From an uncultured Hymenobacter sp. (GTDB lineage: Bacteria; Bacteroidota; Bacteroidia; Cytophagales; Hymenobacteraceae), in the NCBI GenBank assembly GCA_913776615.1, contig CAJYPK010000048.1:1-64000 (forward strand): a stretch of DNA of 64,000 nucleotides. Direction: 5' to 3'. The position numbers and the translations under genes are program-made. This document shows, piece by piece, positions 1 to 8,997 of this stretch (position 1 is its first letter; each line of letters opens with the position of its first letter). The notes beneath the pieces are model-generated. The model saw only the letters and a program-made list of their open reading frames with translations. It did not search any database and was not told the DNA's origin.

Positions 1-164
1 CTTGCCACTGCGAGTCAGTAAGGGGTTGATAGCACTCAACCATAAAGCGTGCAGGAGCCTAGGAACTCCCACCGCAACTTACTGGCTCGTTTCTTTTTGC
101 CCAGCTAATTCCTAAACACGCTCTAAGTAAGCAGTAAGAACACCAACGAGAGAACAGCTGCAAC
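1..164. other. Left edge, no gene seen
   Basis: This stretch lies downstream of the response regulator gene. I see no convincing open frame, hairpin terminator or repeat in it. Confidence 0.4.
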
Positions 165-815
165 TCAGCGGCGCGGCGCGCGGGCCAGCAGCTCACCCTT
201 GGAGTTGATGTGCAGCTTGGCATACACGCTCTTGATGTGGCGGCGCACGGTGTTGAGGCTGATGCCGAGCTGGTCGGCAATGAGCTTGTAGCTCAGGCCC
301 TGCTCGATGGCGCGCACCACTTGCAGCTCGCGGGCCGAGAGCACCTGCGCGGGGTCGGGCGTGGGCTGAAAGTACTTGACTACCTCGCGGGCCACGGCGG
401 GGCTCATGCTGCTGCCGCCTTCGGCCACGGCCAGCAGCCCGGCCTTGAGCTCGGGGAGCGGGCTGGTTTTCAGAAAAAAGCCCACCGCCCCGGCGCATAA
501 GCCCTGAAACACCCGGGCCGGGTCGCCGAGGGTGGCCGTGAGCAGCACCACCTCGGCCTGGGGCAGGCGCTGCTTGATCAGCCCCACGCCCTCGATGCCC
601 GAGCGCCCGGGCAGGCCGATGTCGGAGAGTACCAGCCGGGGCGGGGTGGCCTCATGGGCCACCTTGTCCAGAAACTCCTCGACCGAGCCTACCACGAGCG
701 TGCAGCTGAATTCGGGCTGGGCGCAGAGGTAGGTTTCGAGGCCCCGGCGCACGGCGGGCAGGTCTTCGATAATGGCCAGGGGCAGGGGCGGGGCAGAGTT
801 GGCGGGCGAGAGCAT
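165..815 (-). CDS. NarL/LuxR-type response regulator
   Basis: A 216-residue cytoplasmic response regulator. The N-terminal receiver domain (about residues 12-130) has the acidic pair E17/D18, the phospho-acceptor D65 in LVLSDIGLPG, and the conserved lysine in GFFLKTS. A LuxR-type helix-turn-helix follows at about 159-213 (LSARELQVVRAIEQGLSYK, then NTVRRHIKSVYAKL). It should bind DNA when phosphorylated, and its likely partner is the histidine kinase at 3163-5187. Its ATG overlaps the stop of the upstream repeat-protein gene by one base (TGATG), so translation is probably coupled to that gene. The target genes are unknown; the secreted repeat protein is one candidate. Confidence 0.93.
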   Translation of the reverse strand: MLSPANSAPPLPLAIIEDLPAVRRGLETYLCAQPEFSCTLVVGSVEEFLDKVAHEATPPRLVLSDIGLPGRSGIEGVGLIKQRLPQAEVVLLTATLGDPARVFQGLCAGAVGFFLKTSPLPELKAGLLAVAEGGSSMSPAVAREVVKYFQPTPDPAQVLSARELQVVRAIEQGLSYKLIADQLGISLNTVRRHIKSVYAKLHINSKGELLARAPRR

Positions 816-2860
816 CAGGGCTGGAAGATAACGAAGCTAAAGCCCCGGTCGGCGAGAACGCCGCTGGTAGTGTAGGTGCGCACCAGCAGCCGGCCGGTAC
901 CGCCGCTGCTGAAGCTAACGAAGCCCGGTCCGTTGAAGAGCGTCAGCGACACGGCCAGGCTGCCCAGGTCGGCGGCCGCCAGCGGGCCGGTGAAGACGAG
1001 CGTGTACTCGCCGGCCGTGGGGTGGGTGGTGGTCAGCGTCGCGTTGGTCGAGGCGTTGTATAAATTGTTGCTGCTGTACACGTTGCCGTAGGCGGCGGCC
1101 AGCATGCTGGCCGCGCCGGTGGCGGGCGTGGTGACTTTGCCGGGCACGCTCACCTGGCCGTCGCCGCGCAGCGTGAGCACGGTCTGGTCGGCGGCGTTGC
1201 TGCCGCCGTTGCCCAGCCGGAAGTCGAGCTGGCTCTGCGCGTTGATGCCGGGGGCGTAGGTGCCCAGGGCCAGCTCGGCGCTGGCGTTCCACTTGCTGCC
1301 GCCGGTGCCGGGGCGGGCCAGGCGCAGGGCCGATTCGGTGCCGGTGTTGGTGCCGGTCAGGGCCGAGCCGGCCTGCACCTCCAGCCGGGTGGCCGGGGTG
1401 CTGGTGCCGATGCCCACGCTGGCCCCGTTGCCCAGCACCACGGTGTTGCTCTGGCTCACCACGGCGTTGGCACCCAGGGCGGTGGCGTTGGTCAGGGTGC
1501 CGCTGCCGCTGGCCGGGCCGCTGTTGTAACCCAGGGCCGTGTTGTCGCTGCCGCTCACGTTGTTGGCCCCCGCCGAAACCCCGCTGAAGGTATTGCGCTC
1601 CCCGGTAGTGGTGCTGCTGCCGCTGTTGCCGCCGCTGAACGTGTTGTTGCTGGCCGTGGTGGCATTCACGCCGGCTTGGAAGCCGTCGTAAGTGTTGTAG
1701 CTGCCAGTGGTGCTGTTGACGCCGCTTTGCCAGCCAGTAAATGTATTGGAGGTGCCGGCCGTGTTGCCAAAGCCACTGTTGAAGCCGGTAAACGTATTAT
1801 TGCTGCCCTCGGAGGTGTAGAAGCCGCTGTTGCGGCCGGTAAACGTGTTGTAGCTGCCCGTGGTATTACTGTAGCCGCTGGCCCGGCCGGCGAAGGTGTT
1901 CTGGCTGCCCGAGGTGTTGGCGTAGCCGCTGTTGACGCCGCTGAACGTATTGCTTTCGCCGGTGGTGTTGAGGCCGCTCTGCGCCCCGGTGAAGGTGTTG
2001 TAGCTGCCGGTGCTGCTGCCACCACTCTGCCAGCCGGCAAACGTGTTGTAGATACCGGCCGTGTTGCCGAGGCCGCTGTTGTAGCCGGTAAACGTGTTGA
2101 AGCTGCCCGTTAGATTATTATAGCCGCTACTCACACCCGTAAAGGTGTTGCTGGCACCCGTCTTATTGAAAACTCCGCTGTTCTGGCCGGTGAACGTATT
2201 AGATTCTCCCGTCGTGTTGTCGCGCCCGCTCTGAAAGCCGGTGAACGTATTGCGGCTGCCCGTGGTGGTCGATTGGCCCGCCCTATAGCCCGCGAAGGTG
2301 TTGAAGATACCCCCGGCGCTGGCCTGGCCCGCCTGGTAGCCCACAAACTGATTGTTGCTTCCCGCATTGGTGGTCCCGGCCTGGTAGCCGATTACCAGAC
2401 TCTGGGTGGAGGAGTTCTGACCCAGGTTCAGGCCCCCGTCGGCCCGCACGCCCAGCCCCACCGCCGTGCCCAGGTCGGCCCCGTTGCCCGTGAGGGCGTT
2501 GCGTTGCAGGTTCACGGTGGTAGTGGCCACCCCGTTGCCCAGGTTGTCGCCGCCGCGGGCCTTGTCGGGCAGCCACAGCCAGCCCGCCGCGCTGCCGCCG
2601 TAGTAGTAGAAGCCCGCCCGCCCCGGTCCCGTCTGAAACACGAGCAGGCCCGTGGCCGGGCTGGTAATGGCCACGCGGGCCGCCGAGTCGAGGCGCGGAA
2701 TGAGCAGGCCCTTATCCGGGGCCGTCAGGTCGAGCACGGCCGACGCGTCGGGAGCAGTAGTGCCGACGCCCACGCTCCCGCTCTGGGCCTGGACGGCCAG
2801 CGGGGCAGCCAGCGCGGCCAGCGTCCATAAGAGGTAAGTACTTTTCACGCCGCAAAGCAC
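815..2860 (-). CDS. Secreted 17-residue-repeat protein
   Basis: A 681-residue exported protein of unknown function. It starts with a signal peptide (YLLWTLAALAAPLAVQAQ) and a region typical of Bacteroidota surface and tail-fibre-like proteins (VGVGTTAPDASAVLDL). About sixteen tandem repeats of mostly 17 residues follow, with the pattern NTFTGxxSGxxNTTGSx; two copies have 16. The periodic NTF and SG steps suggest a beta-roll or beta-solenoid like YadA-type heads. The C-terminal part carries another GIGTSTPATRLEV element and a beta-rich end. No Por-type sorting domain is visible. The start could also be GTG four codons later (2848). The gene lies between kinase and regulator genes and overlaps the regulator by one base. 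Confidence 0.75.
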   Translation of the reverse strand: MLCGVKSTYLLWTLAALAAPLAVQAQSGSVGVGTTAPDASAVLDLTAPDKGLLIPRLDSAARVAITSPATGLLVFQTGPGRAGFYYYGGSAAGWLWLPDKARGGDNLGNGVATTTVNLQRNALTGNGADLGTAVGLGVRADGGLNLGQNSSTQSLVIGYQAGTTNAGSNNQFVGYQAGQASAGGIFNTFAGYRAGQSTTTGSRNTFTGFQSGRDNTTGESNTFTGQNSGVFNKTGASNTFTGVSSGYNNLTGSFNTFTGYNSGLGNTAGIYNTFAGWQSGGSSTGSYNTFTGAQSGLNTTGESNTFSGVNSGYANTSGSQNTFAGRASGYSNTTGSYNTFTGRNSGFYTSEGSNNTFTGFNSGFGNTAGTSNTFTGWQSGVNSTTGSYNTYDGFQAGVNATTASNNTFSGGNSGSSTTTGERNTFSGVSAGANNVSGSDNTALGYNSGPASGSGTLTNATALGANAVVSQSNTVVLGNGASVGIGTSTPATRLEVQAGSALTGTNTGTESALRLARPGTGGSKWNASAELALGTYAPGINAQSQLDFRLGNGGSNAADQTVLTLRGDGQVSVPGKVTTPATGAASMLAAAYGNVYSSNNLYNASTNATLTTTHPTAGEYTLVFTGPLAAADLGSLAVSLTLFNGPGFVSFSSGGTGRLLVRTYTTSGVLADRGFSFVIFQP
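1516..2359 (-). repeat. 51-bp tandem coding repeats
   Basis: About sixteen in-frame copies of a 51-bp unit inside the secreted repeat protein, each encoding NTFTGxxSG plus an eight-residue linker. Copies differ mainly in the two residues before SG (FQ, QN, VS, YN, WQ, AQ, RN, FN). Two copies are one codon shorter. Boundaries are approximate. Confidence 0.85.
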
Positions 2861-2940
2861 GGCTGTGCTTTCACGCGGCGTAAGTACATCTTGATGTACC
2901 CCGCGGGGGGAGGGTAGGAGGGTGGGATTAAATAAGCTTG

Positions 2941-3095
2941 AAGCTATTTAGAAAGTCACCCTACTCAAAACGTCTGTCATGCTGAGCTTGCGAAGCATCT
3001 TATCACGCCCGCGCGGGCCACTCAACAGTGCGAGCGAGATGCTTCGCAAGCTCAGCATGACAGACGTTCTTGTTAATCAGCTTTCTAAATGGCTT
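2941..3095. repeat. Family A palindrome (A1)
   Basis: A long inverted repeat that fills about half of the 302-bp gap between the kinase and repeat-protein genes. The core arms, 2969-3000 and 3037-3068, contain TGTCATGCTGAGCTTGCGAA and its reverse complement. Pairing resumes further out (AAGCTATTTAGAAAG at 2941-2955 against CTTTCTAAATGGCTT at 3081-3095) in sequence not shared with other family A copies. The rest of the gap, to 3162, is C-rich and T-rich without a gene. Confidence 0.85.
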
Positions 3096-3162
3096 TCTTA
3101 TAAAAGACAGACACTACATCACACCCTCCTACCCTCATACCCCCTTACCCTCACCCCCCCCC

Positions 3163-5187
3163 TCACCCCAGCGGCACCCGCACCTGCACGCCCCAGCCGG
3201 GTTGGCCGGGCACCGTGCCGTAGCCCGCCGCGAAGGTGCCGCCCACGGCCGCGGCGCGGGCCTGCATGTTGCGCAGGCCGTGGCCGCTGGCCCGGGGCGG
3301 GTGGGGCGGGGTGGGGCCGTCGTCGGCTACGGTCAGGTGCAGAGCCGCGCCGTCGCTGGCCAGCGTTACGGCGACGTGCTGGGCGTGGCGGGCGTGCTTG
3401 GCCACATTGTGCAGGGCTTCCTTGTAAATGAGGTACACCGCCCGGCGGGTTTCCACGGGTAGCGCCCGGGCGGTCAGTGCGGGGGCAGCCTCGATAACTA
3501 CGCTCACGTCGGTGCTGCCCAATAGCTCGTGGGCGTAGTCGCGCATGCGGTCGAGCAGGCTGCCGGTGTGGTCGTTATGAGCGTCGTAGCCCCACACCAC
3601 ATCTTGCAGCTGGGCGGCGGCGGCGCGGCTGGTGGCGGCTACCTCGGCCAGCTGCGCCTGCTGCTCGGCCGGGGGGTAGAGGCCGGCCCCGAGCAGGTTG
3701 GTTTGCATGGCAATCTGGGTGAGCAGCCCGCCCACCTCGTCGTGCAGGTCGGCCGAGAGGCGGGTGCGCAGGGCCAGTTCGCGCCGGAGCTGGCGGCGGC
3801 GGTAAGCCCCCAGCCCCAGGCCGGCCCCGGCCAGTAGCACCACCGCGCCCAGCGCCGTGGCCAGGGTTTGCCGCTGGCTTTGCAGGCGCAGCACCTCGCC
3901 CTCGCGGCGCAACGCCTGTACTTGCGTTTGGGCCTGGTCGGTTTCGTACTCGTTGCGCAGGGCCTCGGTGAGCTCGTGGTTGTCGCGGGCGCGGAGCGAA
4001 TCCTGTAATGCTCGTTCGTGGGCCAGGGCGGCGTAGGCGGCCGGGTAGTCGGCCCGGTGCAGGGCCACTTGCCGCAAAATGCCCCAGCCCTGGGCCTGCC
4101 AGCCGAGGTTGGTGCCGGGCGCGGTGGCGATCTGCCGGGCCGTTTGCTCGGCCAGCGCCCACTGGCCTTGCTGTAGGTAGAAGCCCGCCAGCGCGTGCAG
4201 TGCCCCGGCTACCATGCCCGCCGCCCCGCGCTGGCGCTGGGCGGCCACCGCCCGCGGCAGGTAGGCGCGGGCCGAATCGGGCTGGGCCAGGCGCTGGTAC
4301 GTCTGGCCCAGCAGCCGCCAGGCATCGGGCAGGTAGTTGGCCAGGTGGCTGCGCCGGGCCAGCCGCTCCGACAGGCGCAGGCAGTGCAGGGCGGCGGGCA
4401 GGCTGTCGCGCCCCAGCAGGGCTTGGCCTAAATACTGCCACGACGAGGCCAGGGCCATGGTATCGCCCTGGGCCGCTTCCAGCGCCTTGCCGGCCCGGAA
4501 GTAGTGCGCCGCCTCGGCCCAGCGCCGCTGGCGCAGGTACACCAGGCCCAGGTTGCCCAGCGTGGCCGACTCCGTGCCGGTGCCGGGTAGGCCGGGCGTG
4601 AGGCGCAGCGCGCGGAAATAATTGACCACCGCCGAGTCGAACCGGTGCTGGCGGTAGTACACCAGGCCGCGCGAATTGTAAATGTCGGCGCGCAGGTGGC
4701 GGTCGGCCGTGCCCAGCCGCCCCGCCTCGCGGTAGAGCGCCAGCGCCCGGCCCGGCTGGCCGAGGTCGCCGTAGGCCATGCCCAGGTGGTAGCGCTGCTG
4801 CGCCTGCTGCCCGGCGGGGGCGGTGGCCAGCAGCTCGCCGGCGCGGCGCAGCAGGGGCAGCGCCAGCCGGGGCTGGCCGGCCTGGCGGTAGTAGTCGCCG
4901 CGCAAGTCCAGCGCCCGGCCGGCCAGCAGGGGCTGCCGGGTATGGTAGGCCGCTCGCTCGGCCGCCTGGGCGTAGGCCACCACGCCCACCGAATCGAAGG
5001 GCTCTAAATAGGCCTGGGCCACGCGCAGCAACGTGGCCGCGTCGGCGGGCTTGGCTGCAACGACCGCCCGCAATGAGTCGGGGACGGGGGGAAGCGGCCC
5101 AGCCTGGCCGTAGCCGCTGGCTGGACGTAGCAGCAAGGCGAAGATTACCCCCCAACTGTACTCACCAAAGCGCGGCCCACTCCTCAT
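3163..5187 (-). CDS. TPR-containing sensor histidine kinase
   Basis: A 674-residue membrane sensor kinase of the NarX/LuxR-partner type. The chosen ATG at 5187 gives a clean signal peptide (MRSGPRFGEYSWGVIFALLL); an upstream ATG at 5265 would add 26 unlikely residues. A long helical region of tetratricopeptide repeats follows, then one membrane helix (LATALGAVVLLAGAGLGLGAY) and a HisKA_3 dimerisation box with the phospho-acceptor histidine in SADLHDEVGG. The HATPase end carries the N box (NVAKHARHA) and G boxes (VADDGP, GHGLRNM). This architecture, periplasmic TPRs signalling to a LuxR-type regulator, is common in Bacteroidota. Its regulator is most likely the gene at 165-815. Confidence 0.92.
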   Translation of the reverse strand: MRSGPRFGEYSWGVIFALLLRPASGYGQAGPLPPVPDSLRAVVAAKPADAATLLRVAQAYLEPFDSVGVVAYAQAAERAAYHTRQPLLAGRALDLRGDYYRQAGQPRLALPLLRRAGELLATAPAGQQAQQRYHLGMAYGDLGQPGRALALYREAGRLGTADRHLRADIYNSRGLVYYRQHRFDSAVVNYFRALRLTPGLPGTGTESATLGNLGLVYLRQRRWAEAAHYFRAGKALEAAQGDTMALASSWQYLGQALLGRDSLPAALHCLRLSERLARRSHLANYLPDAWRLLGQTYQRLAQPDSARAYLPRAVAAQRQRGAAGMVAGALHALAGFYLQQGQWALAEQTARQIATAPGTNLGWQAQGWGILRQVALHRADYPAAYAALAHERALQDSLRARDNHELTEALRNEYETDQAQTQVQALRREGEVLRLQSQRQTLATALGAVVLLAGAGLGLGAYRRRQLRRELALRTRLSADLHDEVGGLLTQIAMQTNLLGAGLYPPAEQQAQLAEVAATSRAAAAQLQDVVWGYDAHNDHTGSLLDRMRDYAHELLGSTDVSVVIEAAPALTARALPVETRRAVYLIYKEALHNVAKHARHAQHVAVTLASDGAALHLTVADDGPTPPHPPRASGHGLRNMQARAAAVGGTFAAGYGTVPGQPGWGVQVRVPLG

Positions 5188-5325
5188 GACTGCAAATAAA
5201 CACCCCGCCGGCCGTGGTTGGGCGCCGGCGGCCCCGCCGGCGAGCCAACGCCAAGTAAAGACCAAGAGACTTGATTTTCAGTTTATTGTCGTAATAAAAT
5301 AATCGAATGGCAGGACGCCTCCCGG

Positions 5326-6306
5326 CTAGTGCCGCAGCAGCTCACTGGCCGCTGCCCACGGGGTGAGCCGCCCTTCGGCCACGGCTTGCTGCACGGTGGG
5401 CAGCGCGCCCCGCACCCCGGCCCGGCCGTAAAACTGGGCCTCCAGCGCCTGCCGCACGGCCTCTTGCAGCCACTGCAACTGCTGCTGGGCGCGGCGCTGC
5501 TGCCAGTAGCCGTTGGCCCGGGTGCGAGCGGCGTAGTCTTCGATGAGCTGCCAGGTTTCGGGCAGGCCCGCGCCGCTCAGGGCCGAGCAGGTGCGCACGG
5601 GCACGGTCCAGCCCGAGGCGGTGGGCGGGAACAGGTGCAGCGCGCCTTCGTAGTCGCGGGCGGCGCGGCGGGCGGCGGCCTCGTTGCCCTGGTCGGCCTT
5701 GGTAATAAGCAGCGCGTCGGCCATTTCCATAATGCCGCGCTTTACGCCCTGGAGCTCGTCGCCGGCCCCGGCCAGCATGAGCAGTAGAAAAAAATCGACC
5801 AGGCCGTGCACCGTTACCTCGCTCTGACCCACGCCCACGGTTTCGACGAAAATGACGTCGTAGCCGGCGGCCTCGCACAGCAGCAGCGCCTCACGGGTAG
5901 CGCGGGCCACCCCGCCCAGGCTGCCGCCCGCCGGCGAGGGGCGGATAAACGCCCGCGGGTGCGCCGCCAGCTGGGGCATCCGGGTTTTATCGCCCAAGAT
6001 GCTGCCCCCGCCGCGCGGCGAGCTGGGGTCGACGGCCAGTACGGCCAATTTTTTACCCAGCTTTTCTACCAGATACAGCCCCAGGGCCTCGATAAACGTG
6101 CTTTTGCCCACGCCCGGCACGCCCGTGATGCCCAGCCGCAACGCGCCGCCGGTGCGGGGCAGCACGGTTTGCAGTACCTGCTGGGCCAGGGCTTGGTGCT
6201 GGGGTAAGGTACTTTCAACGAGGGTAATGGCGCGGGCAAGGGTGCCGCGCTGGCCCGCGGCAAGGCCCTGGGCGTAGTCGGCGACGGAAAGAGCAGGAGC
6301 AGGCAC
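5326..6306 (-). CDS. meaB: MeaB/ArgK-type G3E GTPase
   Basis: A 326-residue GTPase of the MeaB family, which protects and reloads adenosylcobalamin-dependent methylmalonyl-CoA mutase. The P-loop GVPGVGKS is at residues 62-69, followed by AVDPSSPRGGGSILGDKTRM, a signature of MeaB/ArgK proteins. FVETVGVGQSE (Walker B/switch) and LLITKADQGN (guanine specificity) also fit. The C-terminal dimerisation arm is present, so the protein is full length. No mutase gene lies in this window; the partner must be elsewhere. The short gap to the kinase gene holds no clear terminator. Confidence 0.95.
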   Translation of the reverse strand: MPAPALSVADYAQGLAAGQRGTLARAITLVESTLPQHQALAQQVLQTVLPRTGGALRLGITGVPGVGKSTFIEALGLYLVEKLGKKLAVLAVDPSSPRGGGSILGDKTRMPQLAAHPRAFIRPSPAGGSLGGVARATREALLLCEAAGYDVIFVETVGVGQSEVTVHGLVDFFLLLMLAGAGDELQGVKRGIMEMADALLITKADQGNEAAARRAARDYEGALHLFPPTASGWTVPVRTCSALSGAGLPETWQLIEDYAARTRANGYWQQRRAQQQLQWLQEAVRQALEAQFYGRAGVRGALPTVQQAVAEGRLTPWAAASELLRH

Positions 6307-6525
6307 GGCCGCAAAATACGCACGGGGCTAGGGTCGCGGAAACGACCAGGGGCTAGCCGCCGGGCCTGGGCAGCCCCCGTGGTTGCGGGTAATGTTGGCT
6401 GCGCAGCGCCTGGCAATGGGCTACTAAACGCGGTCACCCGCCCGTAATGCTACCGGCTAACGGACGGGCTGGCCGTAGCTTTACCACTTCTTCATGTGCC
6501 CGTGCGCGGCTACCTTTTTTATCCT

Positions 6526-7947
6526 ATGAAAACACGTCTAGGCTGGCTGACGGCCGCGTTGGGGCTGCTATCGGCCGCGCCCGCGCTGGCTCAAAATGAA
6601 ATCAGTAACTTTTCGGCCACGGGTCGGGGAGGCGTAGTCAATACGTTTGCCCTCGATTACCAGTCGCTGGGCATCAACCCCGCCAATCTGGGTCGCCAGG
6701 CGAACAGCCTCGTTTCCTTCACCGTGGGGGAGGTTGGGGCCGGCGTTGGCTCGCAGTCACTCACTAATAGTCAGTTCAAGCAACTGCTGTTTCATGCCAA
6801 CGACGCGCTCACGGCGGCCGAGCGCACGGCCTTGGTTGCCAACCTCAACAGCAACAACACGCTCAATCTGAACGCCGACGCGACGGCCTTCGGCCTGGCC
6901 GTAACCCTGCCGCCGGGCCTGGGTGGCCTGGCCGTGGCCGTGCGCCAGCGCCTGAGCGGCCACGTGGCCCTCAATCAGAACAGCGCCGATATCATCGTGA
7001 ATGGCCGCAACGCGGCCATCGTGCAGCAGTACTACGATGCGGCCGGCAACCCGCGCAGCGGTAGCCAGCCGCCGCTGCTCTCGGCTGCGCTCGAGGGCAC
7101 CGAGATGCAGCTGGCGCTCACCAACGAGTTCAACGTGGGCTACGGGGTCGAGGTAGTGAGCGTGCCCGGGGTGTTTCACCTCACGGCCGGGGCGGGCTAC
7201 CGCTACATTCAGGGCATCGGGGTGGCCGACGTGCGTATTACGGGCGGCAGCCTGTCGGCCTACTCGTCGCTCTCGCCGATATTCGACATCAATTACGGTA
7301 GCCTGGCCAGTAATCCGTCGTTTAACTATCAAAACGGCAAAGACTTGCAGCCCGTGGGACGCGGCCACGGCTTCGACCTGGGCCTGGCCGCCGAAATCGG
7401 TAAAGTAGTGCGCCTGGGCGTGTCGGTAACGGATCTGGGTTCCATGACCTGGACTGGCAATGTGGTGACGGCCAACGACCAGGCCCTGGCTTTTCCGCAG
7501 TACAGCGGCCTGACCAATTACCAGGTAATAAAGAATATCGTGGACCAGTTCGGCGATCAGGGCCGGACGCTCCTCACGTACCAGGCGGCCCAGGAGCGCC
7601 GCGCCAGCCTACCAGCCAAGCTGCGGCTGGGCGGCGGGGTACGGATTTCTGAGTTCTTCGAAGCCGGCCTCGACGTGACGGTGCCCCTCAACCAGGTGGC
7701 GGGTAACCTGCCCGCGCCCTTCGTGGGGGCGGGCCTCGACTACAAGCCCGTGCGCTGGCTGCGCCTGAGTTCCGGCGTGAGCGGCGGCGCGGGCTACCGC
7801 GTCAACGTACCGCTGGGCCTCACCTTCGTAACGCCCGTGTGGGAAGCGGGCCTCAGCACCCGCAGCGTAGTGGGCTACTTTTCCGAAAGCAATCCCTACG
7901 CCTCGGTGGCACTGGGCTTTCTGCGCTTTAAAATCGGGAAAATTTAG
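6526..7947 (+). CDS. Outer-membrane beta-barrel, DUF5723-like
   Basis: A 473-residue exported protein. The ATG at 6526 begins a good signal peptide (KTRLGWLTAALGLLSAAPALA); an ATG at 6496 would add ten unlikely residues. The mature part has alternating beta-strand character throughout (for example GVFHLTAGAGYRYIQGIGV) and ends in a strand with aromatic residues (LGFLRFKIGKI), as in integral outer-membrane barrels. The opening NFSATGRGGVVNTFALDYQS and the phrase GINPANLGR resemble the Bacteroidota barrel family I know as DUF5723. No specific substrate can be inferred. It is transcribed alone and ends at a strong bidirectional terminator. Confidence 0.7.
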   Translation: MKTRLGWLTAALGLLSAAPALAQNEISNFSATGRGGVVNTFALDYQSLGINPANLGRQANSLVSFTVGEVGAGVGSQSLTNSQFKQLLFHANDALTAAERTALVANLNSNNTLNLNADATAFGLAVTLPPGLGGLAVAVRQRLSGHVALNQNSADIIVNGRNAAIVQQYYDAAGNPRSGSQPPLLSAALEGTEMQLALTNEFNVGYGVEVVSVPGVFHLTAGAGYRYIQGIGVADVRITGGSLSAYSSLSPIFDINYGSLASNPSFNYQNGKDLQPVGRGHGFDLGLAAEIGKVVRLGVSVTDLGSMTWTGNVVTANDQALAFPQYSGLTNYQVIKNIVDQFGDQGRTLLTYQAAQERRASLPAKLRLGGGVRISEFFEAGLDVTVPLNQVAGNLPAPFVGAGLDYKPVRWLRLSSGVSGGAGYRVNVPLGLTFVTPVWEAGLSTRSVVGYFSESNPYASVALGFLRFKIGKI

Positions 7948-7961
7948 CGCCGCTCATCCAT

Positions 7962-8002
7962 AAAAAGGCCCGGCGTAGCCATGTGCTACGCCGGGCCTTT
8001 TT
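7962..8002. terminator. Bidirectional intrinsic terminator
   Basis: Perfect 18-bp inverted repeat (7962-7979 and 7985-8002) with a GC-rich stem, A-tract on the left and T-tract on the right. It lies between the convergent barrel and FKBP genes and should stop both transcripts. Confidence 0.93.
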
Positions 8003-8020
8003 GTGGGTGCTAAGCAATTC

Positions 8021-8938
8021 TTACTGCACGTCAGTTACTTCGACGTCAAAGATAAGTACCGTGTTGGGGGCAATGGTATTGCCCGAGCCCCGCGACCCGT
8101 AGGCCAGGGCCGACGGCAGGAGCAGCGTAGCCTTTTCGCCCTTGCGCAGCAGGCCCACGCCCTCGTCGAAGCCGGCCACTACCTGGCCGCCGCCCACCAC
8201 AAACTTGAGGGGCGTATTACCATTCTGCGAAGAAGCATCGAAGACCGTGCCGTTCAAGAACTTACCCGTGTAAAGCACGGAAACCGTCTTGCCCTTGGCG
8301 GCGGGCGTACCGGCCGCATTGGTAGTCGTGGGCACGAAATACAGGCCCGAAGTCTGCTTTTGGGCCGTGGTGATGTTGTTCTTGGTCAGGTAGCGCGTAA
8401 TGAGGTTGTCGTCGGGCACGGTGTAGTCGGGGTTGATGCCGACCAGTTCTATCTCGAAGCGAATGACGGAGTTAGCCGGCACGTTGGTCGAAGAATTGCT
8501 GCCGTAGGCCAGTCCCGACGGAATCAGGAGAATAGCCTTGTCGCCCAGGTGCATCAGCGACAGGCCTTCCTCGATACCCGCCAGTACCCGGTCGGTGCCG
8601 TAGGTAAAACTCAGGGGCGTATTGTCGCGCTGCGAAGTAGCGTCAAAGACGGTGCCGTCGAGCAGCTTGCCGGTGTATAAGATGGATACCACCTTGCCCG
8701 CCGTGGGCACTGTGGCCGAGGCGTTGGTCGTTACCGGCACGAAATACAGGCCCGAGGTCTGCTTTTGGGCATTGGTGATGCCATTGTCGGCCACGTATTT
8801 CTGGAGCGTTGCCGCGTCGGCCGCCGCGTAATCGGGCGTTGCGTCCTTGGTGTTGCAGGCAGTGGTGAGCTGGCCGCCGCCGACCAGCAGGGCCAAAATG
8901 AGCAGCCGAAATAAGGCCGTGGGAAAAAAGGATTTCAT
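8021..8938 (-). CDS. Double-domain FKBP-type prolyl isomerase lipoprotein
   Basis: A 305-residue peptidyl-prolyl cis-trans isomerase, probably a lipoprotein in the periplasm or outer membrane (lipobox around GGQLTTAC). It contains two FKBP domains in tandem, each with the VSILYTGKLLDGTVFDATS / VSVLYTGKFLNGTVFDASS block and a LLIPSGLAYGS / LLLPSALAYGS strand. The two halves share the linker phrase AQKQTSGLYFVP, so they arose by internal duplication. Both copies keep the aromatic and aspartate pocket residues (Y, F-D), so both may be active. Likely role: folding of exported proteins. Confidence 0.93.
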   Translation of the reverse strand: MKSFFPTALFRLLILALLVGGGQLTTACNTKDATPDYAAADAATLQKYVADNGITNAQKQTSGLYFVPVTTNASATVPTAGKVVSILYTGKLLDGTVFDATSQRDNTPLSFTYGTDRVLAGIEEGLSLMHLGDKAILLIPSGLAYGSNSSTNVPANSVIRFEIELVGINPDYTVPDDNLITRYLTKNNITTAQKQTSGLYFVPTTTNAAGTPAAKGKTVSVLYTGKFLNGTVFDASSQNGNTPLKFVVGGGQVVAGFDEGVGLLRKGEKATLLLPSALAYGSRGSGNTIAPNTVLIFDVEVTDVQ

Positions 8939-8997
8939 AGGCTAATTTTTGGTAAAAATAGCCCCGCCCAGCCAATTAGTTCCGGCGCGCCTTCCGG

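Noticed and set aside
1516..2359. Periodic 51-bp repeats as a possible CRISPR array
   Set aside because: The period is an exact number of codons, the repeats are in frame and diverged, and there are no spacers of constant length between identical repeats.
2979..3431. Short plus-strand frame beginning MLSLRSILSRP
   Set aside because: It is a translation of palindrome A1 running into the antisense of the kinase gene. The same false peptide appears at A2 (15735).
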